From: Pseudomonas sp. ISL-84
GTDB taxonomy: Bacteria > Bacillota > Bacilli > Bacillales > Cytobacillaceae
Reading direction: 5' to 3'
DNA length: 54,100 nt
Assembly: GCA_018613035.1 (NCBI GenBank)
Contig: JAGGRA010000016.1
Span: 1 to 54,100 of the forward strand
A program made the translations under genes and the position numbers. The notes beneath the pieces are model-generated. The model did not search any database and was not told the origin of the DNA. It saw nothing but the letters and a program-made list of their open reading frames with translations. Shown piece by piece: positions 43,368-52,591 of this stretch (its first letter is position 1; each line of letters opens with the position of its first letter).

Positions 43368-43412
43368 CCATTAATCATGACCTTCTATTCTGTATCCCAT
43401 AATTATTTCAAT

Positions 43413-43446
43413 TAAAAAAACTGCTCCTTAAGGAACAGTTTTTTTA
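43413..43446 (-). terminator. Terminator of glmS
   Basis: On the minus strand AAACTGTTCC and GGAGCAGTTT pair through TTAA, followed by seven T residues. Confidence 0.9.
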
Positions 43447-43483
43447 AATGTAAAATGAATTCGTTTTTATGATTTTATTTAGC

Positions 43484-45286
43484 CTACTCTACTGTAACCG
43501 ACTTAGCCAGGTTACGCGGTTTATCCACGTCACACTCACGGTGCAGTGCAGCAAAATAAGAAATTAATTGTAATGGTATTACAGAGATAAGAGGTGTTAA
43601 TAACCCGTTCACTTCCGGGATGATGAAACTGTCTTCTTCCGTTTCCAGCCCTTTCATGGAAATGATGCAAGGGTTTGCTCCGCGGGCAACAACCTCTTTA
43701 ACGTTGCCGCGAATGCTTAAGTTCACACTTTCTTGAGTTGCCAGGGCAATGATCGGCGTACCGTTCTCGATTAAAGCGATTGTTCCATGCTTCAATTCTC
43801 CGCCTGCAAAGCCTTCAGCTTGAATATAAGAAATCTCTTTCAGCTTAAGCGCGCCTTCTAGACCAACATAGAAGTCAATTCCGCGGCCAATGAAGAACGC
43901 ATTGCGTGTAGTTGAAAGGAATTTGCTTGCAATGTCTTCAAACTCTTCCTTTGAGTCACATAGAACTTCCATTGCATTTGCTACAATGCCAAGCTCCTGA
44001 ACAAGGTTGAAGCCCAGTTCTAAACCGCGGCTCTTCGCTGTTACTTCTGCAAGGATGGATAATACAGCAATCTGGGCTGTATAAGCCTTTGTAGACGCTA
44101 CGGCAATTTCAGGACCTGCATGAAGCAATAAAGTGTAGTCTGCTTCACGGGATAGTGTTGAACCTGGAACGTTTGTAATCGTTAACGCCTTATGGCCCAT
44201 TTCCTTTACATTTACAAGCACAGCACGGCTGTCTGCTGTTTCACCGCTTTGAGAGATAAAGATAAATAGCGGCTTTTCTGAAAGCAATGGCATATTGTAG
44301 CCAAACTCACTTGAAATGTGAACTTCAACTGGAATTTCCGCGATTTTTTCAATGAATTGCTTTCCAACCAGTCCTGCATGATAAGAAGTACCTGCCGCAA
44401 TGATATAAATGCGGTCAGCATCGTTCATTGCCTCAACGATTTCCTGGTCGATTGTCAGCTCTCCATTATCATCTTGATATTTCTGGATGATTTTGCGCAT
44501 CACTAAAGGCTGCTCATCGATTTCTTTTAGCATGTAGTGAGGATATGTTCCTTTTTCAATATCGCTTGCATCCAATTCAGCAGTATAAGGATCACGGCTG
44601 ATTTCCTCGCCATTCAACGTCTGAATCTTAACTTCTTCTTTTGTAACAATAACGACTTCTTTGTCCATCAGTTCAACATATTGATCTGTAACTTGAAGCA
44701 TCGCCATTGCATCAGAAGCGACAACATTGAATGTTTCGCCTAATCCAACCAGAAGGGGACTTTTGTTTTTCGCCACAAAAATCGTTTCATTGTTTTCTGC
44801 ATCCAAAAGGGCGATCGCATATGAGCCTTTTAAAAGTGTCAGCGTTTTGCGGAACGCTTCTTCAGTAGTTAATCCTTCGTTCACGAATAAATCGATCAGT
44901 TGAACGATGATTTCCGTATCTGTATCACTTTTAAGTGCAACTCCCTGCAAATATTCGCGCTTTAAGATGTCATAGTTCTCAATTACGCCATTATGAACAA
45001 GCGTGAAGCGTCCGGAATTACTTTGATGAGGGTGAGCATTTACAGTGCTTGGCACTCCATGAGTCGCCCAGCGAGTGTGTCCAATTCCCGTGTTAGCCAT
45101 CACATCTTCATCTACAATATTGCGAAGATCCGCAATACGGCCTTTTTCTTTGAAAACCTGAACGCCATTATCATTCATAACCGCAATACCAGCTGAATCA
45201 TATCCTCTATATTCAAGCTTTTCCAAGCCTTTTAATAAAATTTCTTTCGAATCCTGATTTCCAATATAACCAACGATACCACACAT
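43484..45286 (-). CDS. glmS: Glutamine-fructose-6-phosphate aminotransferase
   Basis: A 600-aa enzyme making glucosamine 6-phosphate from fructose 6-phosphate and glutamine, the first step to UDP-GlcNAc for peptidoglycan. The N-terminal class II glutaminase starts with nucleophile Cys2 ([10 protein letters not shown]) and shows GHTRWATHG (about residues 71-79). Two SIS domains follow, with AAGTSYHAG (about 296-304) and [10 protein letters not shown] (about 345-354). The C-terminus [11 protein letters not shown] is the conserved substrate-gating tail. Expression is controlled by the glmS ribozyme in the leader. AGGAGG precedes the ATG. Confidence 0.97.
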   Translation of the reverse strand: MCGIVGYIGNQDSKEILLKGLEKLEYRGYDSAGIAVMNDNGVQVFKEKGRIADLRNIVDEDVMANTGIGHTRWATHGVPSTVNAHPHQSNSGRFTLVHNGVIENYDILKREYLQGVALKSDTDTEIIVQLIDLFVNEGLTTEEAFRKTLTLLKGSYAIALLDAENNETIFVAKNKSPLLVGLGETFNVVASDAMAMLQVTDQYVELMDKEVVIVTKEEVKIQTLNGEEISRDPYTAELDASDIEKGTYPHYMLKEIDEQPLVMRKIIQKYQDDNGELTIDQEIVEAMNDADRIYIIAAGTSYHAGLVGKQFIEKIAEIPVEVHISSEFGYNMPLLSEKPLFIFISQSGETADSRAVLVNVKEMGHKALTITNVPGSTLSREADYTLLLHAGPEIAVASTKAYTAQIAVLSILAEVTAKSRGLELGFNLVQELGIVANAMEVLCDSKEEFEDIASKFLSTTRNAFFIGRGIDFYVGLEGALKLKEISYIQAEGFAGGELKHGTIALIENGTPIIALATQESVNLSIRGNVKEVVARGANPCIISMKGLETEEDSFIIPEVNGLLTPLISVIPLQLISYFAALHRECDVDKPRNLAKSVTVE

Positions 45287-45308
45287 ACTTCTTTTCCTCC
45301 TAATAATG

Positions 45309-45346
45309 AAGGGGCAAGAAGCCTTTTCGGGGCAGTCTTGCCCCTT
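45309..45346 (-). promoter_or_regulatory. Perfect hairpin between the glmS ribozyme and the ribosome site
   Basis: AAGGGGCAAGA (45309-45319) and TCTTGCCCCTT (45336-45346) are perfect 11-bp arms with a 16-nt loop, ending 22 bases before the glmS ATG. No T run follows on the minus strand, so it is not an intrinsic terminator. It could stabilise or protect the message after ribozyme cleavage, or act as a translation-level control. Confidence 0.6.
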
Positions 45347-45409
45347 ATCTCTGTTTTTTATATTCGCCCTCTAAGGGGCATTAAAGCCTCTTAGGATGAA
45401 CGTTTTTAG

Positions 45410-45563
45410 TTTTAGCATTCCCTTCTCTTTGTCCATTCAGTTGCCTAAATGTTTTAAAGAAGAAATTGTCGGTTGTGCTTTCAACCGGGAGGCATCCGCC
45501 GATCATTCGATAAACCTCCTCCTCGTCAACTAATCCTTTTCGTCCAGGATCAGTTCAGGCGCT
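45410..45563 (-). ncRNA. glmS ribozyme (GlcN6P-activated)
   Basis: Read on the minus strand, the leader contains AGCGCC at the cleavage site (cut between A45563 and G45562), then GTTGACGAGG, GGTTTATCGA, TCGGCGGATGCCTCCCGG, a short P3 hairpin and the P4 side with TGAATGGACAAAGAG. These are the conserved core elements of the glmS ribozyme in the same order. Bound glucosamine 6-phosphate acts as cofactor for self-cleavage, after which RNase J degrades the downstream message. The 3' boundary is approximate. Confidence 0.95.
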
Positions 45564-45642
45564 TTTAAATGTGAAATTTTTCTGCCCACCTTCCTCTACT
45601 TGAATAAAAAAATTTTTGTATTTTTAATTCAAAAACAGGACT

Positions 45643-45672
45643 ATCATACATCATACTGAAACAATCCGTCAA
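45643..45672 (-). promoter_or_regulatory. Sigma-A promoter of glmS
   Basis: Minus strand: TTGACG (45672-45667), 18-bp spacer, TATGAT (45648-45643), about 75 bp upstream of the ribozyme cleavage site. Confidence 0.65.
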
Positions 45673-45749
45673 TAGATAAATACAGGAAGCACCCAAGCCG
45701 CACAGTTGGGTATTCCCCGCTGCTGGCCACTGTAAACTTCCATATATTA

Positions 45750-45792
45750 AAAATATGCATAAGGGGGTTAATGAGTTCCCTTATGCATATAT
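45750..45792 (-). terminator. Terminator of the cdaA-cdaR-glmM operon
   Basis: ATATGCATAAGGG and CCCTTATGCATAT (minus strand) form a 13-bp stem followed by TTTTTAAT, just after the glmM stop codon. Confidence 0.8.
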
Positions 45793-45799
45793 GTATGTC

Positions 45800-47149
45800 T
45801 TATTCTTTTAATCCCATTTCTCTCTCTACAACAGCAGCAATGCGTTCTACATAAGACACACATAGTTCACCTGTTGGCGCTTCTGCCATTACACGTACAA
45901 GCGGTTCTGTACCGGAAGGACGGACAAGAATCCGGCCGTTGCCGTTCATTTCTTCTTCGACCTGTGAAATAATTTCTTTCACTTTTTCATTATCTGTTAC
46001 ATGATGCTTGTCTGTTACACGGATGTTTACAAGCTTTTGCGGGAATTTCTGCATTTCTTTCGCAAGCTCAGATAATGGCTTCTTGGTTACTTTCATAATG
46101 TTAACAAGCTGAAGACCTGTCAAAAGTCCATCTCCAGTTGTGATGTAGTCCAGGAAAATGATATGTCCTGACTGTTCTCCGCCAAGGTTGTAGCCGTTCT
46201 TCTTCATTTCTTCCACAACATAGCGGTCTCCTACAGCAGTCTGAACACTTTCGACACCGTTAGCTTCCAGCCCTTTATAGAAGCCAAGATTGCTCATCAC
46301 AGTAGATACCACTGTGTTTTGTTTAAGTCTTCCTTGCTCTTTCATGTATTTTCCGCAGATATACATGATCTGGTCACCATCTACAATATCGCCATTTTCA
46401 TCAATCGCAATCAAACGGTCGCCGTCTCCATCAAAAGCCAGACCTACATCTGCTTCTTTTTCCTTAACAAATGCAGCTAGCGCTTCAGGATGTGTAGATC
46501 CAACCCCTGCATTAATATTTAATCCGTTAGGAGAAGCTCCCATCATGGATAAGTCTGCATCAAGATCAGCAAACAAGTGCGTAGCAAGCGGTGACGTTGC
46601 ACCATGTGCACAATCCAAAGCAATATGTATGCCTGAGAAATCCTCGTCTACGGTCTGCTTTAAATATTGAAGGTATTTCTGTCCGCCTTCAAAATAATCA
46701 TTAACCTGTCCGAGATTTCCTCCGACTGGTCTTGGCAGCTGGTCTTCCTCCATATCCATTAATCCCTCAATCTCTGCTTCCTGATCATCTGAAAGCTTGA
46801 ATCCGTCTGGACCAAAGAATTTAATTCCGTTATCTTCAACCGGATTATGGGATGCAGATATCATAACCCCAGCTTCAGCACCAAGCGCTTTTGTTAAATA
46901 TGCAACTCCCGGAGTGGAAATAACACCGAGGCGCATCACTTCTGCGCCAATTGATAATAGTCCTGCTACAAGTGCACCTTCCAGCATATGGCCGGATATA
47001 CGGGTGTCACGACCGATTAATACTTTCGGACGGTCATGGTCTTTCGTTAATACGTATCCTCCGAAACGGCCCAATTTAAATGCCAGTTCCGGTGTTAATT
47101 CACTATTTGCAACTCCGCGTACTCCATCTGTACCGAAATATTTACCCAT
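45800..47149 (-). CDS. glmM: Phosphoglucosamine mutase
   Basis: A 449-aa alpha-D-phosphohexomutase converting glucosamine 6-phosphate to glucosamine 1-phosphate. The phosphoserine loop is SASHNP with Ser100, the Mg2+ loop is DGDGDR with Asp240, Asp242 and Asp244, and the phosphate-binding [13 protein letters not shown] lies near the C-terminus (about 411-423). It is the third gene of the cdaA operon. GlmM binds and restrains CdaA in Bacillus, coupling wall precursor supply to c-di-AMP. AAGGAG precedes the ATG. Confidence 0.97.
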   Translation of the reverse strand: MGKYFGTDGVRGVANSELTPELAFKLGRFGGYVLTKDHDRPKVLIGRDTRISGHMLEGALVAGLLSIGAEVMRLGVISTPGVAYLTKALGAEAGVMISASHNPVEDNGIKFFGPDGFKLSDDQEAEIEGLMDMEEDQLPRPVGGNLGQVNDYFEGGQKYLQYLKQTVDEDFSGIHIALDCAHGATSPLATHLFADLDADLSMMGASPNGLNINAGVGSTHPEALAAFVKEKEADVGLAFDGDGDRLIAIDENGDIVDGDQIMYICGKYMKEQGRLKQNTVVSTVMSNLGFYKGLEANGVESVQTAVGDRYVVEEMKKNGYNLGGEQSGHIIFLDYITTGDGLLTGLQLVNIMKVTKKPLSELAKEMQKFPQKLVNIRVTDKHHVTDNEKVKEIISQVEEEMNGNGRILVRPSGTEPLVRVMAEAPTGELCVSYVERIAAVVEREMGLKE

Positions 47150-47190
47150 TTTCGTAATCGCTCCTTCTTACTATTAAAAATACTCTATAA

Positions 47191-48501
47191 TTAAGCCTCT
47201 TCTTTTTGCGTGATAGAGATTAACGCTTTCCCAGCCGCAGGCTTCGAATCTACCTCAGCAGGCGCGTCGACATTTATATTGACTTCATGGTCCCCTTCTC
47301 CTAGGCCGGCTAAATCCAGATAAACACTAAGATCGCTGGCACTCAGCTCCTGAACCACACTGTTCTTTCCGGAAACGGTTATACTTGTCCTTCCGGAAGC
47401 AGGATTTTTAAGGACAGCCTCAAACTCTTTGGATAACCCAACTAAATTAATTGGGAGATTTGAAAATGTTTTCGTTTCTTCTGTTGTCTGTCCTTGTGTT
47501 TGTTCTGCCGGTTCTTCTGCAGTTTCCTCTTCTTCTGCATCTTCCGTTACACTTACATCTACATTAGCCTTTACCGTTTTCGGATCAGATCCTGAAAGGC
47601 CATCCGGAATGATAACCGGGACAGTCAGCACAGTATCTTCTTGTATCCGGCTTACATCCACTTCCACTCTTACACTTTCAGTCTCATTTAGAACATCTTC
47701 ACGTCCGGTTATCGCAGCCTCTTTTACATCAAGTTCAATAGAATTAATGGTAACTCCATTTTGCAAATTCCCTTTCCGGACGATTGTAATAGGAACCGTT
47801 TTGCTTAACTGCCGGACTGGTACGGTTACCCGAATCACTTGAGGTTCCACAATGACATCAAGTTTATTCATCTCACGGTCCAAAACCCTTACCGTTGCTT
47901 CCTCTGTTATTGTCTCTGTAATTGGCCCTTTTAAATCAAGGGTTGCTTTAACAAAGCTGATTCGATTAATAACCTCTTTGGATCCGGTAATTTTGACTGT
48001 ATTGGGTTCTGCAGCCGCTGCTTCGGATGTATACCCTTCGCCAAGCAGGCTTTTATTAAATTCTGCTTCCACTCTAAACTCCTGTGTCACTTTCTCATGT
48101 ATGGTGACATTTGCATATTGTGGCTCAATTGTAACTTTTAGCTTGTCGGAGATATCCCTAATTTTTATTTCAACTCTTTCGTTTCCTACTTCTGCATCCG
48201 ATAAATCCACATAGACTTCAAAGTTTCTTTGTGTTTTAGCCGGCTGCAGGTGGCTTTTTGGTCCTGTGATAGTCAAATCGACTGTATCCGGAATACCTGT
48301 TACCACCAGATTTTCGGTATCATAATAACTTTTCACCGGTACATCTGCAATGACCTCGGAGTCCTTTTCACCTGGAACATTTACATCCTTTAACTCTTTA
48401 TCTGCATCGTATACAGAGTCAAATAGAAAGAGCGCCAATATCAAGGCAACTACTTTCATAAACCAGCGGGTATCGACCAGTTTATCAATGAACTTATCCA
48501 T
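47191..48501 (-). CDS. cdaR: CdaA regulator CdaR (YbbR-domain protein)
   Basis: A 436-aa protein with one N-terminal membrane helix (about residues 15-27, KVVALILALFLF), followed by four tandem extracytoplasmic YbbR domains (about 40-125, 130-215, 220-310 and 345-430). A low-complexity Glu/Thr/Gln-rich linker (about 310-335) separates the third and fourth. It modulates CdaA activity at the membrane. Its start overlaps the end of cdaA by 8 bp, which implies translational coupling. Confidence 0.93.
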   Translation of the reverse strand: MDKFIDKLVDTRWFMKVVALILALFLFDSVYDADKELKDVNVPGEKDSEVIADVPVKSYYDTENLVVTGIPDTVDLTITGPKSHLQPAKTQRNFEVYVDLSDAEVGNERVEIKIRDISDKLKVTIEPQYANVTIHEKVTQEFRVEAEFNKSLLGEGYTSEAAAAEPNTVKITGSKEVINRISFVKATLDLKGPITETITEEATVRVLDREMNKLDVIVEPQVIRVTVPVRQLSKTVPITIVRKGNLQNGVTINSIELDVKEAAITGREDVLNETESVRVEVDVSRIQEDTVLTVPVIIPDGLSGSDPKTVKANVDVSVTEDAEEEETAEEPAEQTQGQTTEETKTFSNLPINLVGLSKEFEAVLKNPASGRTSITVSGKNSVVQELSASDLSVYLDLAGLGEGDHEVNINVDAPAEVDSKPAAGKALISITQKEEA

Positions 48502-49321
48502 TCTTTTTCCCCCTCCAGTTCCAACGACCTGAAGAAGTCTGCTTTATTTTATATTGAGCCAGCATCTCATTCGAAAGCATATCTTTAAAAGCATCCGATT
48601 TTAAATCACGGTGCAGCTCACCATTCTTTGTTAAAGAAACACTTCCCGTTTCCTCAGAAACAACAATTGTAATGCTGTCGGTTACTTCACTTATACCCAA
48701 GGCCGCCCGATGTCTGGTGCCAAGCTCTTTTGAGATAAAGGGGCTCTCCGACAGCGGCAAGTAACAGGCTGCAGCAGCAACACAGTTTTTTTGAATGATG
48801 ACAGCTCCATCATGCAGCGGGGTGTTCGGAATAAATATATTAATGAGAAGCTCAGATGAGATTTTCGAATCAAGCTGTATGCCCGTTTCAATATAATCCC
48901 CCATCCCAGTTTCCCGTTCAACCGAAATAAGTGCGCCAATTCGGCGTTTAGCCATGTAATCTACCGCTTTGGCAATAGATTCCACCAGTTTCTCCTGGTC
49001 TTCCTCCTCCTGATTTCCGCTCCTCGAGAAGAATCGCCCTCTTCCCAATTGCTCCAGCGCTCTTCTCAACTCCGGCTGGAAAATAATAATAACGGCAAGA
49101 AATCCCCAAAGAAGCACTTGTTCCATCATCCATCCTAACGTTTGCAGGTGGAACTTGTCGCTTGCCACTTTAACAAGGATAATGACAAATATACCTTTTA
49201 GCAATTGGACAGCCTTCGTTCCTTTGACAATCATTATGAGTTTATAGATGACGTACCAAACAAGGAGAATGTCTATTGTATTAGCCAACAATTTCAAAAT
49301 AGAGAAATCTGCAAACGACAT
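48494..49321 (-). CDS. cdaA: Diadenylate cyclase CdaA
   Basis: A membrane-bound enzyme that makes c-di-AMP from two ATP. The start is ATG 49321 (275 aa), seven bases after GGAGGAAGG; the frame continues upstream to 49354, but the N-terminus MSFADFSILK fits the family. Three N-terminal helices (about residues 10-80) precede the DAC domain with Asp171-Gly-Ala173 (LHDGAVII) and Arg203-His-Arg205 (GTRHRAALG), the same positions as in the Listeria enzyme. c-di-AMP controls potassium and wall homeostasis. Confidence 0.95.
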   Translation of the reverse strand: MSFADFSILKLLANTIDILLVWYVIYKLIMIVKGTKAVQLLKGIFVIILVKVASDKFHLQTLGWMMEQVLLWGFLAVIIIFQPELRRALEQLGRGRFFSRSGNQEEEDQEKLVESIAKAVDYMAKRRIGALISVERETGMGDYIETGIQLDSKISSELLINIFIPNTPLHDGAVIIQKNCVAAAACYLPLSESPFISKELGTRHRAALGISEVTDSITIVVSEETGSVSLTKNGELHRDLKSDAFKDMLSNEMLAQYKIKQTSSGRWNWRGKKNG

Positions 49322-49474
49322 TGTCCTTCCTCCAAATATATATTTCAAAAGCAATAAGCTTTAAGTTCAAGCTATGGTTTATATATGTAACTTTCATATT
49401 ATATCATATTTAAACCTAATTCCAATTTTGCGGCCACGCAAACAGCTGGAAAATTTATTGCGGTGATATATTAA

Positions 49475-49500
49475 GAATCCCTGCTCTAGAGCAGGGATTC
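49475..49500 (-). terminator. Perfect palindrome after rsiW
   Basis: GAATCCCTGC and GCAGGGATTC flank TCTAGA, so all 26 bases are self-complementary. A short TTAATAT follows on the minus strand. It probably ends the sigW-rsiW transcript. Confidence 0.7.
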
Positions 49501-49514
49501 ATTTCTTTTATTTA

Positions 49515-50159
49515 CTATTTTTCTTTCTCGGCTTCATCATTATCAAAGACACTCACAATTTCCTTTGATGCCTTTTTAATGTGGTACCATATCCATTCAA
49601 AAATCGCATTAACCTCTTCTATTTCTCCCGTTACCTTTCCTGCTGAAGCCATATACTGTTCCCCATTAATGACGGTAACATTTCCTTCTACTTGACCTTG
49701 AATTTCCAAATTTCCATTTTTCACAACGACATCGCCTTTTACAACTTCACCTTCTGGAACGATAACCTTATCATTTTGCACCACCAGGTTTGGCTGTTTA
49801 GAAACTGATAACTGGTGGTCCTGATCCCAGGAAGAAATGAGGCTGCCCATCATTAATACAAGAAATAGGGATGCTGCGGTTAAAAGCGGGTGCTGCCTAA
49901 ACCAGCGCTGAACACCAACCTTGCGCTTTTCCTTAGGAAGTTTCGCCATAACATTTGCTGTAAAATTATCTGGTGCCTGTATATGTGAAGTGCTTTGGAC
50001 TAAAGCTATCGTCTTTTTCAATTCATGGAAATGATTTTGGCACTCTTCGCAGCTTTGCAGATGTGCCCTTAATTCCTTTTCATGTTCGGCTGAGATCTCT
50101 TCATCTAAATACTCATGCATAAAAAGAACAATTTCTGCTGGACATTTCAAAGTTCTCAC
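49515..50159 (-). CDS. rsiW: Anti-sigma-W factor RsiW
   Basis: A 214-aa single-pass membrane anti-sigma factor. The cytosolic zinc-binding anti-sigma domain shows His33-x3-Cys37-x2-Cys40 (HLQSCEEC). One membrane helix spans about residues 90-108 (LLTAASLFLVLMMGS), and the extracytoplasmic part is beta-rich (about 120-185). Envelope stress triggers PrsW and RasP cleavage in Bacillus, releasing SigW. It lies 8 bp after sigW in the same transcript. Confidence 0.93.
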   Translation of the reverse strand: MRTLKCPAEIVLFMHEYLDEEISAEHEKELRAHLQSCEECQNHFHELKKTIALVQSTSHIQAPDNFTANVMAKLPKEKRKVGVQRWFRQHPLLTAASLFLVLMMGSLISSWDQDHQLSVSKQPNLVVQNDKVIVPEGEVVKGDVVVKNGNLEIQGQVEGNVTVINGEQYMASAGKVTGEIEEVNAIFEWIWYHIKKASKEIVSVFDNDEAEKEK

Positions 50160-50167
50160 CCTCTTTA

Positions 50168-50731
50168 CTAAACATATCGTAATTGATTTCTAAGTGCTTC
50201 CCGGCCCCGGTGAATCCTAGTTTTTACAGTTCCCAAAGGAAGATCCAGCGTTTCACTGATCTCATTTAACGATAACTCTTCAATATACTTCAGTACAATA
50301 ACCGATCGGTACTTTTCAGGAAGCTTGGATATCTCCCTTTGAATCGTCTCCTGCAGCTCCAAGCTTTCCACATCGTCTTCTGGCAGCCTTGTATCCGAAG
50401 CAATTTGAGAATACATATTAAGCCCATCAGTTCCTGCGACCTCTGCATCCAGATAATAATCCGGCTTCTTTTTCCTAATTCTGTCTATACAGAGATTAGT
50501 GGCAATCCGATATAGCCAAGTAGAAAACTTCAATTCAATATTAAAGCTGCTGATATTCACATAGGCCCTTAAAAAGGCTTCTTGTGCAATATCTTCCGCT
50601 TCATGCCTGTTACCCAGCATTCTGTAACAAATTTGAAAAACCTTATCTTTATATATTTCAACTACTTCTGCATAAGCATCCTGGTCGCCTTTTAATACTT
50701 GCTTAATCCTTTTCTTTACGACTGTCTCCAT
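50168..50731 (-). CDS. sigW: ECF sigma factor SigW
   Basis: A 187-aa extracytoplasmic-function sigma factor for envelope stress and antimicrobial resistance. Region 2 is visible as RMLGNRHEAEDIAQEAFLRAYVN (about 36-58) and FSTWLYRIATNLCIDRIRKKKPDYY (about 67-91). Region 4 is visible as ISKLPEKYRSVIVLKYIEELSLNEISETLDLPLGTVKTRIHRGREAL-type residues (about 133-180). GGAGG precedes the ATG. Its own promoter has the sigma-W consensus, so it is autoregulated. Confidence 0.96.
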   Translation of the reverse strand: METVVKKRIKQVLKGDQDAYAEVVEIYKDKVFQICYRMLGNRHEAEDIAQEAFLRAYVNISSFNIELKFSTWLYRIATNLCIDRIRKKKPDYYLDAEVAGTDGLNMYSQIASDTRLPEDDVESLELQETIQREISKLPEKYRSVIVLKYIEELSLNEISETLDLPLGTVKTRIHRGREALRNQLRYV

Positions 50732-50766
50732 TTTTTTACCTCCGCTCCACTGCGGCTAATCGATAT

Positions 50767-50793
50767 TACGAATCGATAGCGGAAAAGGTTTCA
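50767..50793 (-). promoter_or_regulatory. Sigma-W autoregulatory promoter
   Basis: Minus strand: TGAAAC (50793-50788), 17-bp spacer, CGTA (50770-50767), about 40 bp upstream of the sigW ATG. It matches the ECF consensus TGAAAC-N16/17-CGTA. Confidence 0.85.
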
Positions 50794-50907
50794 TTTTTTT
50801 ATAAAAAACATTCATTTTCTATATTAACAAATATTTACTTATTCTGGTTTAAAAAATTTTTATAAGGGGTATAAAAGTACTAAAATTATGGAAAAGGGTT
50901 GGTTTCG

Positions 50908-51066
50908 GTGTGTGTCAATGACTTATTAAAAGATATTGAGGATTGCCGGTCGGAAATGGTACAGTTAGCAGCAGTTACTTCATTTACTAACCACCGGGTA
51001 GTAGAAACTAGCATTAAACTCGATCGACTTCTAAATAAATACTATATACTCACATCAAAAAAATGA
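50908..51066 (+). CDS. Spo0E-family Spo0A-P phosphatase (small)
   Basis: A 52-aa ORF starting with GTG after AAAAGGG. The N-terminal helix contains LLKDIEDCRSEMVQLA, and the C-terminal helix has VVETSIKLDRLLNKYY, in which SIKLD corresponds to the SQELD signature of Spo0E-like aspartyl-phosphate phosphatases. The family removes phosphate from Spo0A-P (or similar) and delays sporulation. The ORF ends in the stem of a bidirectional terminator shared with the convergent rocF gene. The exact target is unknown, and the motif deviates at Gln to Ile and Glu to Lys. Confidence 0.78.
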   Translation: MCVNDLLKDIEDCRSEMVQLAAVTSFTNHRVVETSIKLDRLLNKYYILTSKK

Positions 51067-51098
51067 GCAGAACTCATATCGGTTCTGCTCATTTTTTA
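51060..51098. terminator. Bidirectional terminator between the spo0E-like gene and rocF
   Basis: ATGAGCAGAAC and GTTCTGCTCAT form a perfect 11-bp stem with an 8-nt loop and T runs on both strands. Confidence 0.92.
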
Positions 51099-51106
51099 TG
51101 CTGCCC

Positions 51107-52012
51107 TTAAAGAAGCTTCTCTCCAAACAATGAACCCATAAGCGCTACTGCTACAGTAGCTGTTTTATTTTTATCATCCAGAATTGGGTTTACTTCCACA
51201 AATTCTGCCGATGTGATAATTTGAGCCTCCGCGAGCATTTCCATTGCAAGGTGGCTTTCACGGTAGCTGATTCCGCCAATTACCGGTGTCCCAACCCCTG
51301 GTGCATCATGCGGATCCAGCCCATCAAGATCCAATGACAGGTGGACGCCATCCGTATTGCGCTCTTTTAAATATGTAATAGACTCTTCCATAACCTTTGT
51401 CATACCGAGTCGATCAATTTCATGCATTGTATAAACTTTAATGCCTTTTTCTTTAATTAGCTCTCTTTCGCCTTCATCCAAAGATCTCGCACCAATAATG
51501 ACAATGTTCTCCGGCTTAACCTTTGGCCCATATCCGCCGACATTCGTTAATAGTGAATGGCCGATTCCAAGGCTGACTGCAAGAGGCATCCCATGAATGT
51601 TTCCGGATGGCGACGTTTCCGCAGTATTTAAATCACCATGGGCATCATACCAGATAACCCCTAGATTCTTGTAATGCTTGGATACACCAGCCAATGTTCC
51701 AATGGCAATGCTGTGGTCACCGCCAAGCACCAATGGAAATGATCCCGCCTCTATAGCCTTATCTACTTCTTCGGACAACTTTTCTGTCTTTTCAGCTATT
51801 AAATCCAAGTTTCTGAGATTAGATTCCGGATCTACCTGTACTTCCGGTCTTCCAATTGCAATATCACCCTGATCATGGATTTCTTCAAATAAACTCTTTA
51901 ATCGCTCATTCACGCCAGCGTATCGAATGGCGCTGGGCCCCATATCCACACCGCGTCGCATCTGACCCAAATCCATAGGCATTCCAATTATCGATAATTT
52001 CTGTCTTTTCAT
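51107..52012 (-). CDS. rocF: Arginase
   Basis: A 301-aa manganese enzyme cleaving arginine to ornithine and urea. The binuclear Mn ligands are His100 (GGDHS), Asp123, His125 and Asp127 (DAHGDLN), and Asp228 and Asp230 (SLDLDGLDP). The MPMDLGQMRRGVDMGPSAIR start (residues 11-30) is typical. It is monocistronic here, without rocDE next to it. GGGAGG lies about nine bases upstream of the ATG. A cre-like site upstream suggests carbon catabolite control. Confidence 0.96.
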   Translation of the reverse strand: MKRQKLSIIGMPMDLGQMRRGVDMGPSAIRYAGVNERLKSLFEEIHDQGDIAIGRPEVQVDPESNLRNLDLIAEKTEKLSEEVDKAIEAGSFPLVLGGDHSIAIGTLAGVSKHYKNLGVIWYDAHGDLNTAETSPSGNIHGMPLAVSLGIGHSLLTNVGGYGPKVKPENIVIIGARSLDEGERELIKEKGIKVYTMHEIDRLGMTKVMEESITYLKERNTDGVHLSLDLDGLDPHDAPGVGTPVIGGISYRESHLAMEMLAEAQIITSAEFVEVNPILDDKNKTATVAVALMGSLFGEKLL

Positions 52013-52046
52013 AATCTGTGTCCTCCCTTTCCCTTCATACTATTAT

Positions 52047-52060
52047 TTTAACCGCTTTCA
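52047..52060. promoter_or_regulatory. cre-like site upstream of rocF
   Basis: Minus strand TGAAAGCGGTTAAA, one base off TGAAAGCGNTTNCA. It lies 35 bp upstream of the rocF start, and between a possible TTGAGT -35 and TAAAAT -10 (18-bp spacer), so CcpA binding would block this promoter. Confidence 0.45.
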
Positions 52061-52358
52061 AACACATGACTCAACTCGACAAAATCGTGTATATATATGC
52101 GGTTAACAAGGAAAGAGAAAAAGTATTTGGGAGAGCATTTTATATTGCACCTCACTCCGTTTGTACAGTTTAATAGTGAACATTGCGAACAAATCAGAGA
52201 AACAAGCAAATAAACCATGAAATTTAACGAACGAACTGCTGAAAATTACACATAATACACTGAAAATCGAGAATAAGCTATGACAGCATGCTTGATTCTT
52301 TCAGAACAATGGATCATCCCCTATTAAAATCCAGCAATTCTTTCTTAAATTTTCACTT
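52061..52358. other. Intergenic stretch without a recognisable gene
   Basis: About 300 bp of AT-rich DNA between the rocF promoter region and the phased repeat. I see no ORF with a ribosome site, no strong hairpin and no RNA signature. Confidence 0.6.
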
Positions 52359-52471
52359 ATGAATCACTTTTCTAATTTATGAATCACTTTCAGCTGTTTA
52401 TGCGTCACTTTTTAAACATATGAACCACTTTGACTGATTTACGTGCCACTTTTGGATTTTATGCGCCACTT
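52359..52471. repeat. Six-unit degenerate tandem repeat phased at 20-21 bp
   Basis: Units begin at 52359, 52379, 52400, 52420, 52441 and 52461. Each begins ATG(A/C)NNCACTT or ACGTGCCACTT, followed by 9-10 variable, T-rich bases. Read on the minus strand the conserved part is AAGTGNNNCAT. The spacing alternates 20 and 21 bp, close to two turns of B-DNA. It lies between rocF and the end of the tRNA array. No known element was recognised. Confidence 0.75.
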
Positions 52472-52544
52472 CCCCCGGTGCTAATGGGTTCTAGCTGCTT
52501 GATCAAGTAAGCCTATCGAATAGTTATATATCAAAGTTATAAAC

Positions 52545-52580
52545 AAAAAATCCTTAAACCAAGTAGGCTTAAGGATTTAC
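52545..52580 (-). terminator. Terminator of the rRNA-tRNA transcript
   Basis: On the minus strand AAATCCTTAA and TTTAAGGATTT pair around a 10-nt loop, followed by a T run, directly after tRNA-Ala. Confidence 0.88.
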
Positions 52581-52591
52581 TATATGTATGA

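Noticed and set aside
45309..45346. Intrinsic terminator before glmS
   Set aside because: Strong stem, but the minus-strand sequence after it leads into AGGAGG and the start codon without a T run.
52359..52471. Possible CRISPR array
   Set aside because: Units are 20-21 bp in total with only about 11 conserved bases and no spacer-sized inserts; no cas genes are present.
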